Below are positions 52,671-60,319 of a DNA stretch of 64,000 nucleotides, piece after piece (position 1 is the first letter of the stretch; each line of letters starts with the position of its first letter). The stretch spans positions 744,001-808,000 of the forward strand of contig NZ_CP097128.1 of assembly GCF_023330685.1 (NCBI RefSeq). The letters are read 5' to 3'. The translations under genes were made by a program, and so were the position numbers. Source of the stretch: Conexibacter sp. DBS9H8. GTDB lineage: Bacteria; Actinomycetota; Thermoleophilia; Solirubrobacterales; Solirubrobacteraceae. Below the pieces are notes generated by a model. It did not search any database, was not told the DNA's origin, and saw only the letters and a program-made list of their open reading frames with translations.

Positions 52671-53381
52671 GTGCCAAACGGTCGGCGACCAACCGCCTCG
52701 CTCTATCTCGATCGCCTGAATCTGTACAGGCGACTCCTGGCCGGCTACCCGCAGCATAAGTGGCTGGACATCGAAGCCCTCGGCGAGCAGGTGATGCCGG
52801 AGTACGACCTCGTCCGAGTGCGCTACTTCACGGCCGTGATCAAGCCGTTGCCAGGGGCCGACGTCAGGGCTCCGCAGCGCCAGCAGGCATATCTACGCGC
52901 GCTGGAAACGCTGCCGCGCACGACCATCCATCTGGGGAAGTTCCGCGTCGATCCTCGCGTGATGCCGCTTCATCCGACCCGGTATGACGAGGCCGGCGAA
53001 CCAGTCCGGGTCACGGTGAAGAAAACCGAGGAGAAGGGTTCTGATGTGGCCTTGGCGAGCATGCTGCTTGTTGATGCCATGCGCGGTGACTGTGACGTCT
53101 ACGCGGTCTGTACGAACGACTCGGATCTGACGATGCCGCTCCGACTTGTACGCGAGGAACTGGGCCGGCAGGTCGGTCTCATCTCACCGATGCAACCGAA
53201 GCGAGCGAGTAACGAGCTGAAGCGGACCGCGCCGACTTGGCACCGCCAAGTCACCCCGGAGATCCTCGAAGCCTCGCAACTACCGGACGAGATCAGAGAC
53301 TCAGTTGGCGTTATCCGGCGCCCGCCGGAGTGGTCCAGAAATTCCGAAGGCCCCGCCGAAGCGAGGCCTTCTAACCAGTAG
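52671..53381 (+). CDS. NYN-domain (PIN-like) nuclease-type protein
   Basis: 236 residues from a GTG. The NYN/LabA-like fold is clear: ASLYLDRLNLYRR (first Asp and Asn), then EKGSDVALASMLLVDAMRGD and CDVYAVCTNDSDLTMPLRLV with the remaining acidic residues. NYN proteins are predicted metal-dependent RNases and occur in several phage-defence and toxin modules. The C-terminal 40 residues are polar and probably flexible. Being one of only two genes in the island, it may be the active part of a defence or maintenance cargo; this is inference. Confidence 0.8.
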   Translation: MPNGRRPTASLYLDRLNLYRRLLAGYPQHKWLDIEALGEQVMPEYDLVRVRYFTAVIKPLPGADVRAPQRQQAYLRALETLPRTTIHLGKFRVDPRVMPLHPTRYDEAGEPVRVTVKKTEEKGSDVALASMLLVDAMRGDCDVYAVCTNDSDLTMPLRLVREELGRQVGLISPMQPKRASNELKRTAPTWHRQVTPEILEASQLPDEIRDSVGVIRRPPEWSRNSEGPAEARPSNQ

Positions 53382-53439
53382 CCGAAGCATCTGGGGATGT
53401 GCTCTTAAGCCTAGCGCCGGGAGCAAGGCCGACTCGAGC

Positions 53440-53460
53440 AGGCTTCCAAAAAGCTTCCAT
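53440..53460 (+). repeat. 21-nt motif near the tRNA end of the island
   Basis: AGGCTTCC-AAAA-AGCTTCCAT, matching 17 of 21 positions with the copy at the opposite end of the island. The location 74 nt from the tRNA 3' end is suitable for an integrase arm site. Confidence 0.4.
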
Positions 53461-53533
53461 GGAGGCATTACCGCGACTCAGGAGTCAATGGCCAGAAGCG
53501 CGAATTGCCCGTACTTACAGGCAATCGTACTAA

Positions 53534-53606
53534 TGGACCCTACCGGGATCGAACCGGTGACCTCCTGCGTGCAAAGCAGGCGCTCTCCCAGCTGAGCTAA
53601 GGGCCC
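53534..53606 (-). tRNA. tRNA-Ala (anticodon UGC)
   Basis: 73 nt with a full cloverleaf: a 7-bp acceptor stem including the alanine-specific G3:U70 pair, D-arm GCTC/GAGC, anticodon loop TTTGCAC (anticodon TGC), variable loop AGGTC, T-arm with TTCGATC loop, and discriminator A. CCA is not encoded. The 3' half is duplicated 2.6 kb away, marking an integration site. Confidence 0.97.
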
Positions 53607-53822
53607 GAGGGCGCGTGGGGCGTTCGGCACCACGCACGGACCGATGAGTGTAGGGCGCACGTGCACGGTGCCGTGACGCTGGCTCGCCGCCCGCCAGCGG
53701 GATCGTCAAGGTGGCCGGCCGCGTAGGCTGAGAGCCCGGGTCGCCTCGGCGTCGTGGTGTCCGTCGCCCGCCACCGGAGAGGCGACCCATCCCGACCCCC
53801 GATCCCGGAACCCTCGATCTCC

Positions 53823-54755
53823 ATGCCCCACAGTCCTGTCTCACACTCCGTTCCCACCGTCGTCGTCACCGGCGCGAACGGGCTGGTCGGTGCCGCCGTC
53901 TGCGGGGCGCTCGCCGAGCGCGGTGCACACGTGCGGGCGATCGTCCGCCGCGCCGGCAGCGCCCCCGCCCAGCCGAATCTCGAGGAGATCGTCGGCGACT
54001 TCAGCGACGCCGGCGTCGCCGGCCGCGCCCTCGACGGTGCCGCGGCGGTCATCAGCACGGTCTACCCCATGGGCGCCGATGACCGCGCGACGCGGCAGCG
54101 CATCAGCGTCGACGGGACCGCGCGGCTCGCCACGCTCGCGGCGGCAGCCGGGGTCGCCCGCCACGTCCACATCTCGACCGCGGCGGTCTATGACCGCTCC
54201 TCGGAGGTCGGGGACATCGATGAGAGCGGCAGGCTCGTGAGCGACGACGCAAACGACTACGCGGTCACCAAGCGCGACACCGACCTCGCGATCGCAACGA
54301 TCGGCGGGATCACCCGCGTGCTGCTGCGTCCCCCCGCGCTGCTCGGCCCCGGCCCCAGCTCGGTCTGGAACACCGTCCGCCCGCAGATGGTGGTCGACGA
54401 CCCTGCGGCCCGTGCTGCGATCCCCGAGCAGACCTGGCCGTGGGTGCACGTCCGCGACCTCGCCGCACTCGCTGCCGATCTCGCGACCGGGGCGATCCGC
54501 GACGCAGACGACGTGAAGTCAGGTCCGGTTCCCGGCGGGTGTGTGCCCGTCAACGTCGCCGCCGCACCGGCGACCCAGCGTGACTACGTCGGGACCGTCA
54601 GCGCCGCCCTCGGACTGGAGCCGGAATGGCGCTCGGGTCCGGCCTGGACCGGTGCGCTGATCGCGACCCGGGCCCGGGGATGGGGCTGGAACCCCCAGGT
54701 CGGCCTTGAGGAGGCACTGGCCGAGCTCACCGCCGGCCTCCGTCCCGCCGCCTGA
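53823..54755 (+). CDS. NAD-dependent epimerase/dehydratase-like protein
   Basis: 310 residues of the extended-SDR type: VVVTGANGLVGAAVCGALAE supplies the GxxGxxG cofactor motif, and Ser in HISTAAVYD and Tyr-X3-Lys in YAVTKRD give the catalytic set. A substrate-binding half follows with HVRDLAALAADLATG. The ATG at 53823 was chosen because MPHSPVSHSVPTVVVTGANG starts the fold directly. Substrate unknown (nucleoside sugar or flavonoid-like). It stands alone after the tRNA island. Confidence 0.8.
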   Translation: MPHSPVSHSVPTVVVTGANGLVGAAVCGALAERGAHVRAIVRRAGSAPAQPNLEEIVGDFSDAGVAGRALDGAAAVISTVYPMGADDRATRQRISVDGTARLATLAAAAGVARHVHISTAAVYDRSSEVGDIDESGRLVSDDANDYAVTKRDTDLAIATIGGITRVLLRPPALLGPGPSSVWNTVRPQMVVDDPAARAAIPEQTWPWVHVRDLAALAADLATGAIRDADDVKSGPVPGGCVPVNVAAAPATQRDYVGTVSAALGLEPEWRSGPAWTGALIATRARGWGWNPQVGLEEALAELTAGLRPAA

Positions 54756-54967
54756 CCGCTCGACCGGATCCGAACCAAGCCCCGCTCCGCCCGCCCGGCC
54801 GACCGCCGACCCGGCCCACGGACCCTGCTCTGATGCCTACGAGCTCCTCACCGAGCCAGTGGCAGGGCTTCTCACCGAGCCGGCGGCGGCAGTGACCCCG
54901 CTGCAGTGCCGCTCCCGCCTCCGACCAAACCCTTCAGTCTGAGTGCTTTCCCGCCGATCTTTCGGAC

Positions 54968-55894
54968 ATGTCGATTCACGTGCCCCACCTGCGAGCCCAC
55001 CGGACGCCGTCCGTCTCGGTGCTTGAGTCGCTGTGGCTCGAGGACGGCCGGCGCATCTGTGTGCGCACCTGGCCGGGAACCGGGGATCAGACGATCGTCT
55101 TCCTGCATGGGCTGCTCGACTCTTCGGAGGGGTGGGCGGCCACCTGCGAGCGCCGCGATGGCGGCGACGGCCGGCCGACGCTGAGGCGGATCGCCTTCGA
55201 TATCGCCGGGTTTGGCAACTCGGACCCGCCCACGTGCGGCTCGATCGACCTCTACGCCGAGGACATCATCGCCGGCCTCAACCAGCTCGGCGTCGAGCGC
55301 TTCGTTCTCGTCGGCCACTCCCTCGGCGGCGCGATCGCCACCCGGATCGCCGCCCTCATCCCCGACCGGGTCGAGTCACTGCTGCTCTTCGCTCCGGTCG
55401 GCTTTGGGCGGATTCAGCTCGCCGAACTGGCCGTTCGCCCCGGGGTGCTGCCCGTCGTCTCCCTCGGCATGCCCCTCGTGCTCACCAACCGCCGCCTCGT
55501 CCGCCTCGGCTACCGGCTGATGGTCGCCAACGGCACCCGACCCGAGGAGGAGCTGCTCGACCGGATCCTCCGGGCGGGCGGCCAGGTCGTCGCCGGTGCC
55601 CGGGAGGCGATCCGGGCGATCGCCCAGTCCGGCTCCGGCGTCGCCGGCGGTAGGCCCCTCGACTACACCGGACCGGTGATCGCGATCTGGGGGGATCGCG
55701 ACCGGCTCGTGCCGCCCCGGCACCGATACGCCCTCCAGCGCGTCCTTCCCCAGGCTGAGGTCGAGGTGTGGTCCGGGATGGGCCACCACCCCCAACGTGA
55801 GCGGTTCGAGGACCTCCTCGCCGTGATCCGCCGGGTCGCCGGCTACGACCTGCGTCCGCCCGCCGAGTACGTCCGCGCCCAGGTCGGCGCCTGA
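54968..55894 (+). CDS. Alpha/beta hydrolase
   Basis: 308 residues with the canonical fold: oxyanion motif VFLHGLLDSSEGW, nucleophile elbow LVGHSLGGAIATR, acid in IWGDRDRLVPP and catalytic His in GMGHHPQRER. It resembles epoxide hydrolases, haloperoxidases and lactonases; no lid-domain motif allows a finer call. No signal peptide. About 210 bp without a supported gene separates it from the preceding gene, and a tandem repeat with hairpins follows its stop. Confidence 0.85.
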   Translation: MSIHVPHLRAHRTPSVSVLESLWLEDGRRICVRTWPGTGDQTIVFLHGLLDSSEGWAATCERRDGGDGRPTLRRIAFDIAGFGNSDPPTCGSIDLYAEDIIAGLNQLGVERFVLVGHSLGGAIATRIAALIPDRVESLLLFAPVGFGRIQLAELAVRPGVLPVVSLGMPLVLTNRRLVRLGYRLMVANGTRPEEELLDRILRAGGQVVAGAREAIRAIAQSGSGVAGGRPLDYTGPVIAIWGDRDRLVPPRHRYALQRVLPQAEVEVWSGMGHHPQRERFEDLLAVIRRVAGYDLRPPAEYVRAQVGA

Positions 55895-55897
55895 CCA

Positions 55898-55997
55898 CCG
55901 GGACCGCCGGCCCCGTTGACCGGGTCCCGGCCCTCCGGCCACCCCAACCGGGACCGCCGGCCCCGTTGACCGGGTCCCGGCCCGCCGGCCACCCCAA
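55898..55997. repeat. Two tandem 50-bp repeats with internal hairpins
   Basis: Two copies (one mismatch) of a 50-bp unit start just after the hydrolase stop; the first bases of a third unit follow. Each unit contains CCGGGACC...GGGTCCCGG, which can fold into a hairpin. They lie between convergent genes and may act as a bidirectional terminator. Confidence 0.7.
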
Positions 55998-56044
55998 CCG
56001 GGGGCCCGGCCCGGCAGGCCGGGCCCGCCGTCGCTGCGCTGCGC

Positions 56045-56887
56045 TCAGCTCGGGACCATGTCGAAGGTGTCGGGGTCCGGGCCGGTCCGCTCGTCGCGGT
56101 TGAGCTCGCTGATCGCCGCCATCTCCGCATCGGAGAGGGAGAAGTCGAAGATCGCGATGTTCTCCCGGATCCGCTCGGGCGTGGCGGACTTCGGGAAGAT
56201 GATGTGGTTGCGCTGCAGATGCCAGCGCAGGGTCACCTGGGCGGGGCTGCGTCCGTGGCGCTCGGCGATCTCGACAAGGGTCGCGTCCCCGAGCACCTTC
56301 CCCTGGGCGATCGGCGACCACGCCTCCACGCCGATCCCGTGCTCGTGGCAGTAGGCCGACAGGTCCGGCTGGGTGAGGTAGGGGTGCAGCTCGATCTGGT
56401 TGACCGACGGTGTCGGAGCACCCGCCCGGGCGAGCCCCTCGAGGTGGTGGATCTGGAAGTTCGAGACGCCGAGGGAGCGGGCCGCCCCGGACGTCGTCAG
56501 CTCCTGCATTGCCTCCCACGTGAGCGCCGGGTCGCTCAGCATCGCCAGCGGCCAGTGGATGAGAAAGAGGTCCATGTAGCCGCCGAGCCGTTCGGCCGAG
56601 CGGGCCCCCTCGGTGCGGGCCGCCGCGGGGTCGTGGAAGCGGTTGGAGAGCTTGGAGGTGACCCAGATCTCCTCACGGGGAATCCCAGACTCGCCGACCG
56701 CCGCCCCGACCTCGGCCTCGTTCTCGTACATCTCGGCGGTGTCGATGTGGCGGTAGCCCGCCTCGAGCGCGGTGAGGACGGCCGCCTTGGTCTCCGCCGG
56801 AGGGATCTGGAAGACGCCGAAGCCAAGCTGGGGGATGCGTGTCCCGTCGTTGAGATCGACGACGGGAACGCTGTGGGATGTCGTCAT
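56045..56887 (-). CDS. Aldo/keto reductase
   Basis: 280 residues of the AKR superfamily (2,5-diketo-gluconate reductase-like): GYRHIDTAEMYENEAEVG carries the Asp and Tyr, VTSKLSNR the Lys, LIHWPLA the His; FPKSATPERIRENIAIF is the NADPH-binding loop. The full catalytic tetrad is present, so it should reduce aldehydes or ketones with NADPH. The ATG at 56887 begins MTTSHSVPVVDLNDGTRIPQ. Single gene, 31 nt after the upstream acidic-protein gene on the same strand, so co-transcription is possible. Confidence 0.9.
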   Translation of the reverse strand: MTTSHSVPVVDLNDGTRIPQLGFGVFQIPPAETKAAVLTALEAGYRHIDTAEMYENEAEVGAAVGESGIPREEIWVTSKLSNRFHDPAAARTEGARSAERLGGYMDLFLIHWPLAMLSDPALTWEAMQELTTSGAARSLGVSNFQIHHLEGLARAGAPTPSVNQIELHPYLTQPDLSAYCHEHGIGVEAWSPIAQGKVLGDATLVEIAERHGRSPAQVTLRWHLQRNHIIFPKSATPERIRENIAIFDFSLSDAEMAAISELNRDERTGPDPDTFDMVPS

Positions 56888-56918
56888 GGGAGGGATAACT
56901 ACCCCCTGACGGCGCGGA

Positions 56919-57908
56919 TCAGCCCTCGAAATCGAAGTCCGGCGGGGGCTTCTGCTCGAACCAGAGCCGGTCGTGGTCGGGAGTGTCGGCGAGGAACTCG
57001 GGGGTCTCCTCCAGCAGATCCGGACCCTCGGCGGGGGCGGGCTCGCCGCTCGAGTCCTCCTCATCGAAGATCCGCTCGACGTCATATTCGGCCGTCTGGC
57101 CCGGCTCGTGCTCGGGGCGGATCTGCAGCGGTGGCGGACCCCCGGCGTCGGTCGGCTCGGAGGAGGCAGCCGCCTGGTCAGATCGTGGTCGGCCCGTCTC
57201 GGGATCCGCCACGCCCATCTCATCGAGTGGGAGCGGAAGCACCGGCTCAGCCCCTGCGGACGGCTCGGCTGGGCCCGCCTCGGCCGCCGCGACGACCGGG
57301 TCGATCCCGATCCGGACATCGTCGCGGGGGTGCTCGGGGAAGGGGCCGTCGTCGGCGAACGGATCGTCCTCGGCGAAGGCGCCGCCGTCGTCGTGGTCAT
57401 GGTCGTGTTCGTGCGAGCGCCGGTGAAACAGCCCGCGGAGGCGATGGCGCGGCTCCCGGGAGGACGTGATGTCGCCGGCGTGGAACTCGTCGAAGTCCGG
57501 GTCGCTGTAGTCGGGGGAGGCGATGCCGCGAGCCGGCTCGGCGGGGAATGCGTGCTCGGAGTCGGCGTCGCTGAGGCTGGGGTGCAGCATCGTCGGGGAG
57601 TCCGCCTCGCCGGGATCGGAATCGTCCGCTCCGCCACGATCGAAATCGTTTGCGTGCCCGGGCAGATCGCCGCCGGTGAAAGGGTCCGCCTCCGCGACGG
57701 TGAACTCGTCCTCGTCAGCGAAGTCGTCGTGGTCGGGGACAGTGTGAGCAAAGGCGGGCGGGGGCCCGTCCAATCCGCTCGGCATCGTCGGCTCACGCCG
57801 GACGGGACCGAGCGCTTCCCGTTCGGCGCGTTCGATCTCCGCCGGATCGGCGCCGCGTCGCCGTTTGAGATCGAGGTGCTCGCGGATCGCGTCGTCCAAC
57901 AGGCCCAT
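56919..57908 (-). CDS. Acidic, mostly disordered protein with conserved-looking ends
   Basis: 329 residues. The N-terminal 40 residues form a charged helix (MGLLDDAIREHLDLKRRRGA, then DPAEIERAEREALGPVRREP). The middle 240 residues are Asp/Glu/Pro/Gly-rich and likely disordered, including a His/Asp run (HEHDHDHDDGG) that could bind metal. The last 25 residues (EFLADTPDHDRLWFEQKPPP followed by DFDFEG) look like a structured or docking motif. I know no function. It could be a scaffold or division-linked protein; that is a guess. Confidence 0.7.
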   Translation of the reverse strand: MGLLDDAIREHLDLKRRRGADPAEIERAEREALGPVRREPTMPSGLDGPPPAFAHTVPDHDDFADEDEFTVAEADPFTGGDLPGHANDFDRGGADDSDPGEADSPTMLHPSLSDADSEHAFPAEPARGIASPDYSDPDFDEFHAGDITSSREPRHRLRGLFHRRSHEHDHDHDDGGAFAEDDPFADDGPFPEHPRDDVRIGIDPVVAAAEAGPAEPSAGAEPVLPLPLDEMGVADPETGRPRSDQAAASSEPTDAGGPPPLQIRPEHEPGQTAEYDVERIFDEEDSSGEPAPAEGPDLLEETPEFLADTPDHDRLWFEQKPPPDFDFEG

Positions 57909-58074
57909 ATCTCGAGAAAGCCTACCCGGCTCGGCCGCGGTTTTCAGATGTGAAAGAACCTATGCCGTTTGACGCGCGGATGGCACGCGGGATCCGTGTG
58001 AGCGAATCCGGCCTTGGGCCCGGACCGGTTCGGGCGGCGGTGGTCTCCGGCGGGGGCGCGCACTTCCGCCGAGC

Positions 58075-59931
58075 TCAGGAGGCGGCCGGCAGCCCGGCCG
58101 AGCGGACCGTGCGGTTCTTGCCCGTCCGCTTGGCCGCGTAGAGCGCGCTGTCGGCCTCGGCGATCAGCTCGTCCTTCGGTCCGGTGATCGAGGCGCTCAC
58201 CCCGACTGAGGCGGTGACCCGCAGGTCCGGCCCGTCCCCGTCGACCCGTGTGATGCGCAGCTCGGCGACGGATGCTCGGATCCGCTCGGCGATCGTGAAG
58301 GCTCCGTCGAGGTCGGTATGGGGCAGGATCAGCGCGAGCTCCTCACCGCCGTAGCGGGCGGCCGTGTCCCCCTCCCGGCTCGTTTCGGCAAGCACGTGGG
58401 CGACCGCGCGCAGGACCGCGTCACCCTGGAGATGGCCGTGGGTGTCGTTGACCGCCTTGAAGTCGTCGAGGTCGAGCAGGATCAGCCCGACCGGGTAGTG
58501 GTAACGCCGCGCCCCCTCGAGCTCACGGTGCAGCACCGCTTGGAACTCGCCGTGGTTGGCGAGGCCGGTGAGGAGATCGGTGACGGCCTTGCGTTCGGCC
58601 TCATCGTGGAGGCGCACGTTGTCAAGGGCCCTCCAGGCCTGCCCGGCGAGGGAGCGGAACAGGGTCATGTCCTCGGCGCTGAACGGCCGTCCGCGCCGTC
58701 CGATCACCAGGGTCCCGTAGGCGAGTGCGCGCTGCGGGGTCGTCCCCATCCGGGCGGCGATCACGTACAGGTCGTCCCCCGAGGCCTCCCCGAAGCTCGC
58801 CTCGTTGAGGGCGATCCGCTCCGCCTCCATGATGAGCGGCCCGGCTGGGGTGAGGTCACCGCTCACCTGGCGGACCCGGAGCGGGGAGAGCTCGTCCTCA
58901 CGCCGGGTGAGCCGGCCGAACTCCGCCTCCAGGCCGGTGATCGCCGTCTCCAGGGTGAGCGCCTCGAGCTGCTGGCGGTCGCGGCTGGACTCGAACGTCT
59001 CCCCGGTGCGCCGGATCGCCTCGCGCAGCCGTACCCGCTCGGCGTCGAGCCGGGCGATGTACTCCTCGAGCTGGTCCGACATCGTGTTGAACGCAGTCGC
59101 GAGGTGGGCGAACTCGTCCTGGCCTTCGACGGGTACGCGGACGGAGAAGTCGCGCGCGGCAAGCCGGGTGGCGGCGGCGAGGAACCGCTTGACCATCTCA
59201 TTGAGCCCGCGGGAGGCAAGCCCGGCAAACCCGAAGGCGAGCAGGGCGAGGCCGCCGAGGAAGGCGACCGCGAGCACGTCCGAACCGGTGTTGGAGGCGG
59301 TCGAGGCGCGCAGGTTCGAGAGGACGACCAGTGTGATCGGCGCGCCGTCAAAGCCCGCCAGGCGACTGTCGCGGGCGGTCGCATACCGGGTTCCCGCGAC
59401 GGTGACCTGGGTGGGCGCGGCGCCCGCCGGGAGGTGCCCGCGGAGGCTGCTGGCGAGGACCGTGGGACCGCGGCTCAGCACGGCGGCGCTGAGTGGCCCG
59501 GTGACGGCCTGGACGTACTGCCTCGCGGTGATCAGAGACGCGGTGACGGTCGTGTTGACCCGGCCGACGCGCAGGGCGACGACCCCCGGAGCGACCGCGC
59601 TGGCGCTCCCGTAGGTGGCGATCCGTCGCCCGTCCCGGATCACCTCGATCCGTACGAGCCCCGCCGCCCGTGCCGCCGCGGCGATCCGCGCCTGCACCCG
59701 GTCGGCGGGCAGGCGTGCGACCGCTTCAGCGACCGCCTCAGCGGCTCCGCGGGCGAGGCGTTCGTCGGCGGCGTAGACCCCGGAGGCGGCGGTGATCAGG
59801 CCGTCCGCCCGCGCCCCCGCCCGCCCCAGGCTCGTCGCGTCGATCAGGCGGAAGCCGAGCACGCCGATCCCGACGATCGGCACGAGGACCATCAGGACGA
59901 AGAAGGTCGTCAGGCGGTTAGCGAAGCTCAT
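58075..59931 (-). CDS. Diguanylate cyclase with extracytoplasmic sensor and HAMP
   Basis: 618 residues: an N-terminal membrane helix (LTTFFVLMVLVPIVGIGVLG), a periplasmic sensor of about 190 residues, a second helix near 225, a HAMP domain (FLAAATRLAARDFSVRVPVE), a coiled coil, a GAF-like region and a GGDEF domain (TDLLTGLANHGEF; active site RYGGEEL; I-site REGD). It should synthesise c-di-GMP in response to an external signal, with product inhibition. The signal is unknown. It is divergent from tRNA-Ala(CGC) and the 60.3-kb GGDEF/HD-GYP gene. Confidence 0.92.
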   Translation of the reverse strand: MSFANRLTTFFVLMVLVPIVGIGVLGFRLIDATSLGRAGARADGLITAASGVYAADERLARGAAEAVAEAVARLPADRVQARIAAAARAAGLVRIEVIRDGRRIATYGSASAVAPGVVALRVGRVNTTVTASLITARQYVQAVTGPLSAAVLSRGPTVLASSLRGHLPAGAAPTQVTVAGTRYATARDSRLAGFDGAPITLVVLSNLRASTASNTGSDVLAVAFLGGLALLAFGFAGLASRGLNEMVKRFLAAATRLAARDFSVRVPVEGQDEFAHLATAFNTMSDQLEEYIARLDAERVRLREAIRRTGETFESSRDRQQLEALTLETAITGLEAEFGRLTRREDELSPLRVRQVSGDLTPAGPLIMEAERIALNEASFGEASGDDLYVIAARMGTTPQRALAYGTLVIGRRGRPFSAEDMTLFRSLAGQAWRALDNVRLHDEAERKAVTDLLTGLANHGEFQAVLHRELEGARRYHYPVGLILLDLDDFKAVNDTHGHLQGDAVLRAVAHVLAETSREGDTAARYGGEELALILPHTDLDGAFTIAERIRASVAELRITRVDGDGPDLRVTASVGVSASITGPKDELIAEADSALYAAKRTGKNRTVRSAGLPAAS

Positions 59932-60189
59932 CGGCCCTCATCCACGGCAGGCTATCGGTCAATCCAACGGGTTTTGCAAGGGTTTGGGCAAGGTGGAGGC
60001 GGCCCGGAAGGGCTGGGGGGGCGTGCGCGGGACTCGGGGTTGTGGCCGGCGCTCCGAGGGTGGGCGAAGTCGGCCCGGAGGTCGGCGGCTCCGTGACGGG
60101 CTTTCGCCGCCGGTGGCGCTGGGGGTCGCTGCCGGCTGACCCCCAGCGGCGATCGCCTCCGTGGGCTCGGGCTACACTTCAGCGGTCGC

Positions 60190-60262
60190 GGGGCTATAGC
60201 TCAGTTGGTAGAGCGCCTGGATCGCACCCAGGAGGTCAGCGGTTCGAATCCGCTTAGCTCCA
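60190..60262 (+). tRNA. tRNA-Ala (anticodon CGC)
   Basis: 73 nt with a complete cloverleaf: acceptor stem with the alanine-specific G3:U70 pair, anticodon loop ATCGCAC (anticodon CGC), variable loop AGGTC, T-loop TTCGAAT, discriminator A. CCA not encoded. It lies 57 nt before a GGDEF/HD-GYP gene. No duplicated 3' end was found nearby, so no element is integrated here. Confidence 0.97.
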
Positions 60263-60319
60263 CTGCCGCCGACCCACGCATGCACTCATGCATGCCAGCG
60301 CCGATGCCGATGAGGAGAT

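Larger units (their letters stand above)
50913..53576. mobile_element. Integrase-less tRNA-Ala mini-island
   Basis: About 2.6 kb bounded by a 43-bp perfect direct repeat: one copy is the 3' half of an intact tRNA-Ala(UGC) gene and the other an isolated duplicate. Inside are two divergent genes only (a pRiA4b ORF-3-like protein and an NYN-domain protein). Codon use is less GC-biased than in the neighbouring core genes. No integrase, excisionase or replication gene is present, so it is either a deletion remnant or an element mobilised by an enzyme encoded elsewhere. Confidence 0.75.

Noticed and set aside
54756-54967. Possible small gene between the epimerase and the hydrolase
   Set aside because: The frames lack a ribosome site and a sensible start, and show no domain character.
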